This document shows positions 61,060 through 64,000 of a stretch of 64,000 bases of DNA, piece after piece. This DNA is from Acidobacteriota bacterium (GTDB taxonomy: Bacteria > Acidobacteriota > Terriglobia > Bryobacterales > Bryobacteraceae): assembly GCA_026394055.1 (NCBI GenBank), contig JAPKYZ010000026.1, forward strand, positions 124,001 through 188,000, given 5' to 3'. Position numbers and translations under genes: made by a program. Within the stretch, counting starts at the first letter, position 1. Each line of letters starts with the position of its first letter. A model generated the notes under the pieces. The model worked only from the letters and a program-made list of their open reading frames with translations, was not told the origin of the DNA and did no database searches.

Positions 61060-61093
61060 TGGGCTGCCGCCATTGCGATGTGGCGGTGCTAGC

Positions 61094-61321
61094 ATGAAAT
61101 CGATGGCTCCGCTTCTAGAGAAAGCACTGGCTGAAGTGGCGTTGCTCCCGACCCAAGAGCAGGATGTGATCGGGGCTTGGCTAATCTCAGAGATTGGTTC
61201 GGACCGGCGATGGGATGACCTTTTTGCTCGCTCATTGCCAATGCTCGAGAAAATGGCGGATGAGGCACTCCAAGACCATGAGCGTGGCCTGACCGCCCCG
61301 CTCGATCCCGATCAGATGTGA
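61094..61321 (+). CDS. antitoxin-like small protein of a RelE/ParE module
   Basis: This 75-residue acidic protein, MKSMAPLLEKALAEVALLPT followed by QEQDVIGAWLISEIGSDRRW, is helical with an aspartate-rich C-terminus, like many antitoxins of RelE/ParE-type pairs. ATG 61103 is an alternative start. Its stop overlaps the GTG of the toxin-like gene. No DNA-binding domain is obvious. Confidence 0.75.
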   Translation: MKSMAPLLEKALAEVALLPTQEQDVIGAWLISEIGSDRRWDDLFARSLPMLEKMADEALQDHERGLTAPLDPDQM

Positions 61322-61590
61322 AGTCTCGCACGACGCCAGCCTTCCAAAAGTTGCTCGATAGCTTACCGGCTGATGCCAGGCGTCAAGCGTCTACAGCTTA
61401 CCGCCTTTTCCAGCAGGATCCCCGCCACCCAAGCCTTCACTTTAAGCTCTTGGCAGGCTCGAACCGTCTCGTCTCCGCTCGCATCAATCTGAATCTCAGG
61501 GCAGTGGGTACGAAAGTAGCGCCAGACGAAGTGCTGTGGTTCTGGATAGGTACTCACGCGGAGTATGAGCGTTTGCTGGCGAGTCGCTGA
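61318..61590 (+). CDS. RelE/ParE-type toxin-like protein
   Basis: This 90-residue protein has the RelE/ParE fold pattern: TTPAFQKLLDSLPADARRQA, YRLFQQDPRHPSLHFKLLAG, SARINLNLRAVGTKVAP and VLWFWIGTHAEYERLL. The WFWIGTHAEYE segment near the C-terminus is where the catalytic or binding residues of this family lie. GTG 61318 overlaps the antitoxin stop (GTGA). Members either cut mRNA on the ribosome or poison gyrase; which one is not clear. Confidence 0.85.
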   Translation: MKSRTTPAFQKLLDSLPADARRQASTAYRLFQQDPRHPSLHFKLLAGSNRLVSARINLNLRAVGTKVAPDEVLWFWIGTHAEYERLLASR

Positions 61591-61621
61591 GATTGCGCAA
61601 CGAGGGCAGAACGGGAATTTT

Positions 61622-61872
61622 ATGAAGAAGACACCGGCCACTAAACCCGATGACGAGTTGCGCCCCGAATACGACCTCCGTCAACTAGCCGGCGGCGTCC
61701 GAGGCAAGTATCACGCCCGGGCCACCGCGGGCACAAACCTCGTCCTCATCGATTCCGACCTTCCCGAATCTTCCCCACCAGCGAAGCCGTCAACCGCGCC
61801 CTCCGTGTAGTCGCCGAAGCCGCCCAAGCCGCCGCCCTCCCCAAGCGCCGCGCTCCGGCTAGCCGCCCGTAG
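61622..61872 (+). pseudogene. small antitoxin-like protein, frameshifted near its middle
   Basis: From ATG 61622 the frame reads MKKTPATKPDDELRPEYDLR and QLAGGVRGKYHARATAGTNL, then VLIDSDLPE. Known relatives continue with a segment like VFPTSEAVNRALRVV; exactly this text (FPTSEAVNRALRVVAEAAQA) follows in the next frame from 61771 to a stop at 61870-61872. One nucleotide is missing near 61768-61771. Intact, it would have about 83 residues. Such proteins are common beside toxin genes. The stop abuts the convergent UPF0175 gene. Confidence 0.75.
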
Positions 61873-62157
61873 TCACCGAGTGGTTCGGGACGAATTCGAC
61901 CCGAGCGCAGCTAGCGTGGATCGATCACTCTCGAGGTCTTCGGGAGAGTACTGGTAGGGAATCTGCCGCGCCCGCAACCAGTCGTGCACATCAAATCGTG
62001 ATGGCAAGCTCAACAGCCGCATCACTTCGGACTCAGAAGGAACGCCAGAACGGTATCCCTCAGCAGCCAACCCCTCCAACGCCGCGCGGTCTGGCGACGG
62101 ACCGCCAGCCGCCAAGTGCGCCGCAATATCGTCGGGGATGTCCACCAGAACGGTCAT
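61873..62157 (-). CDS. UPF0175 family small protein
   Basis: This 94-residue protein reads MTVLVDIPDDIAAHLAAGGP, RAALEGLAAEGYRSGVPSES and EVMRLLSLPSRFDVHDWLRA, then YSPEDLESDRSTLAAL, the UPF0175 pattern with helix-turn-helix-like helices. The family is treated as antitoxin-like and usually stands before a DUF3368 PIN protein. No such gene follows: its stop abuts the frameshifted gene at 61622-61872 on the other strand. Confidence 0.88.
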   Translation of the reverse strand: MTVLVDIPDDIAAHLAAGGPSPDRAALEGLAAEGYRSGVPSESEVMRLLSLPSRFDVHDWLRARQIPYQYSPEDLESDRSTLAALGSNSSRTTR

Positions 62158-62210
62158 CTGCTAACCATTATCTCTAAAAGTGGCGAGCCGAATCGCATGC
62201 GGCAGCACTG

Positions 62211-63203
62211 TCACTCGTGCTTGGCGGCAGGAGCGCGCGCCGGGGCTTGCGAACGACCCCAACGACGGAGCTCGGCGGCGAATGATGAACTGACCCATTG
62301 AGGGCTTCGGCCCAATGGCTGCTTCGTCACCGCTGTCGCCATTCCAGGCTGCCAATAGGCAATGCTTAGACACTCGTCGAGATTTTCGTCCGTCGCTCCC
62401 GGAAATGGTTTGGGGTAGAAGTCAAGGGCATTCTTGTAATAGCAACCTTGGCCGGTTCCCGCGGCGAAAAGCACTCCGCCTTCATCGTTCACCGACAATA
62501 GATCAAGCTCCGAAGGCAATGGGAGGCATCCGCGTAACGTGTTATTGCTGGTGACGCATAGCCGTTCGTCAGCATGGTGCGCGATGTGAGATCCGTCTGC
62601 GCTGATATTGATATGGAACTTTGCCGAACCATCAACAACCCACACTTGAGTCATTGGTCCGCCTGAACGCTGCACCATCAACCGGTCGGGGCTCTTCGAA
62701 GTGATGCCGAGAAGAACGCTACGATCAGCGCTACATCGCAGCCACTGGAATGGCGGCGGTGGAAGCGGCTCGCCGGTGATGACATCTAGCGGCGAGTCGG
62801 TAGCCTGGGCACTCAAGGGCAATACAGTGCCACAAGTCGCAACGAGATTCCGGAAGCCTTTTCGAATCGTACGCGTGTTCGAAGGTAGGTGGATCAAGAC
62901 CGTGTCTTGGTCGGTGAACAGATTCGTCGCATTACTTGACACCGTCCATTTGCGCGTGAAGGCAATGTACTGCCGTTCACTGCTAACGGCGATGCTCTGT
63001 AAGCTAAACTTGGGCGCGATGCCGAGCGGCACCCGGTGAGTATCCGTTCCGCAGCTCACAAAAAGTTCCTTCTTTGCGACAAAGGTATAGCATCCCGACT
63101 GCTGGGCAGTAGCAGCCGACCCAAGTCCCCCGCAGATAAGCAGCAGTGCAATAGACGCGGGCCGTTGCCCATTGATCACATTTTGAAAGCCTCGCCATGA
63201 CAT
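62211..63203 (-). CDS. secreted protein of unknown function
   Basis: This 330-residue protein has a signal peptide with a late hydrophobic core (ASIALLLICGGLGSAATAQQ). The mature part is beta-rich with six or so scattered cysteines and short repeats resembling propeller blades (SIAVSSERQYIAFTRKWT, FHINISADGSHIAHHADERL, LSVNDEGGVLFAAGTGQGCY). No family was recognised. The C-terminal 40 residues are basic and alanine-rich. Codon use and the signal peptide support a real gene. It stands alone. Confidence 0.6.
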   Translation of the reverse strand: MSWRGFQNVINGQRPASIALLLICGGLGSAATAQQSGCYTFVAKKELFVSCGTDTHRVPLGIAPKFSLQSIAVSSERQYIAFTRKWTVSSNATNLFTDQDTVLIHLPSNTRTIRKGFRNLVATCGTVLPLSAQATDSPLDVITGEPLPPPPFQWLRCSADRSVLLGITSKSPDRLMVQRSGGPMTQVWVVDGSAKFHINISADGSHIAHHADERLCVTSNNTLRGCLPLPSELDLLSVNDEGGVLFAAGTGQGCYYKNALDFYPKPFPGATDENLDECLSIAYWQPGMATAVTKQPLGRSPQWVSSSFAAELRRWGRSQAPARAPAAKHE

Positions 63204-63942
63204 CTATCCAAAGCATAGCGGCCATTGAACCTGTCGCGCGAGGTCCGGGCAACTCGTCACCACGCCCAGCCACCCCTATCTCCCAAACTCCCCCACCACT
63301 TAGCCGCCTCCCCACGCCAATCACGGCCCCCACCGTGCTACTTCCGGGAGCGGAGAACGCATGCCTTTATCACCCACATGGCCATCCCTGGTGCAACCGT
63401 CAATCATCCCGCCCGGCGTAGCCTTTCAGGGTCAAAAACCTAGTACTTTACTGCGCACCTCGTCCTCCGCCTCGTTCCCGCGCCCGTCCCGTATCAACAT
63501 CAAACAGAACCACTTATCCGCCAACCAAGCCCCGCCCAGAGAAAATTCCGTTTTTGCGAGCGCTACACCCCAATGTGGGTATTCCGCCACCGAAGTACTA
63601 CCCACCGGAACGCCGCACTCCGAGCCGCGACAGAATGGAGCGGAGTGCCCTCTCACCGGAATCCCCTACCCCAAACACACTCCCCCAAAGCCAGCGCGCC
63701 TCATTTCCGTGCTATTCTGTGAAAGACCGGTTTTATCCGCGCCCTCTCTCCCTCCATCCGCCGCTTCGAATGCGGCACGTGTGACAGACAGTCCGCTGAT
63801 CCCCGGAAGTTTCTCATGGGCGCTTTAACCGCAGCGCGGGCGCTTGAATGAGAATTGCGCCTCTTTTTAGGCCCCTACGGGTTTTTTCTTAAGCCCTACC
63901 CGGGCGAGGCACTCCGCGCGCTGTCTGGACCGAAAGAGAATA
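63204..63942. other. 739-nt stretch without a confident gene before the helicase start
   Basis: Open frames here (for example 63361-63828 on the plus strand) are proline- and serine-rich with no motif and lack ribosome-binding sites; the base composition differs from neighbouring genes. Near 63870-63887 there is a short hairpin ccc-tac-ggg followed by six T, which may end transcription or act as part of a leader for the gene at 63943. The rest shows no clear structure. Confidence 0.4.
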
Positions 63943-64000
63943 ATGACTACGTTTACTGAACTACCCGTGTGCGCTGTGCTCAAGGAGAACTTGACGCGCC
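63943..64000 (+). CDS. possible DEAD/DEAH-box RNA helicase (N-terminal fragment)
   Basis: Nineteen codons are visible (MTTFTELPVCAVLKENLTR) before the right edge. The pattern F-x-x-L-x-hydrophobic...L-x-x-NL is the usual Q-motif lead of bacterial DEAD-box helicases. AAAGAGAA lies just before the ATG. The motif residues themselves are outside the window, so the call is tentative. Confidence 0.4.
   Translation, partial: MTTFTELPVCAVLKENLTR

Noticed and set aside
61873-62157. UPF0175 gene as part of a complete toxin-antitoxin pair
   Set aside because: No PIN-domain gene follows on the same strand; the neighbour is a convergent broken gene.
63361-63828. 155-codon plus-strand frame in the final gap
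   Set aside because: Proline/serine-rich, no motif, no ribosome-binding site, base use unlike nearby genes.

Overview
The window is high-GC bacterial chromosome, most likely from an Acidobacteriota genome of the Solibacter/Bryobacter type (Bryobacterales). That placement is inferred from gene content: two pairs of PSD1/planctomycete-type cytochrome c and DUF1501 genes, a very large Oar-like TonB-dependent receptor with an N-terminal carboxypeptidase-regulatory domain, a PEP-CTERM protein, an S9 peptidase and a large secreted M14 peptidase, a DUF2306 membrane protein, and many small toxin-antitoxin-like pairs. No rRNA, tRNA, CRISPR array, transposase or phage gene was recognised.

Layout. 0-8.5 kb: a leftward PSD1 cytochrome/DUF1501 pair, an alpha/beta hydrolase gene broken by one in-frame stop, a CNNM/CorC-type membrane protein and a divergent penicillin-acylase-family enzyme. 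8.5-12.1 kb: a composite palindromic repeat, then a leftward operon read as inositol-phosphate synthase, SDR epimerase, small outer-membrane protein, thioesterase. 12.2-17.3 kb: an orphan LytTR response regulator, the TonB-dependent receptor with a clear terminator, and a small two-gene pair. 17.5-22.1 kb: a second PSD1/DUF1501 pair whose cytochrome gene carries a LamG-like insert and a frameshift. 22.2-30.4 kb: a PadR regulator with its membrane partner, a beta-propeller protein, LacD-type aldolase, a fused metallo-hydrolase/RibF protein, DUF1844, an ArsR/SRPBCC pair, DUF2306.

30.5-43 kb: a DUF433/DUF5615 pair (toxin frameshifted), S9 peptidase, threonine synthase, an LpxL-like acyltransferase, then a tightly coupled five-gene operon (HAD phosphatase, deoxyhypusine-synthase-like protein, PfkB kinase, ROK kinase, GmhA-like SIS isomerase), a small ATPase, and motA-motB. 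43-49.5 kb: PEP-CTERM protein, an OpuC-type osmolyte ABC transporter, an Rrf2 regulator divergent from glycogen phosphorylase. 49.8-64 kb: a cysteine-rich small protein coupled to a zinc alcohol dehydrogenase, more DUF433/DUF5615 genes, M14 peptidase, a frameshifted threonine-synthase paralogue, an RRM protein, cysteine desulfurase plus mnmA (tRNA thiolation), a SAM hydroxide adenosyltransferase, a RelE/ParE-type module, UPF0175, a secreted protein of unknown function, and the first codons of a possible DEAD-box helicase.

Three things stand out. The operon at 36186-40373 looks like a phosphosugar pathway resembling the early heptose route but with an unexplained deoxyhypusine-synthase-like member. 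The gene at 26489-28225 fuses a PhnP-like metallo-hydrolase to RibF. Two 66-bp hairpin repeats of the same family sit in separate intergenic gaps. Five genes carry a single stop or 1-2 nt indel, which may reflect assembly errors rather than real decay. All assignments come from reading the sequence and recalled family knowledge; no database search was run.
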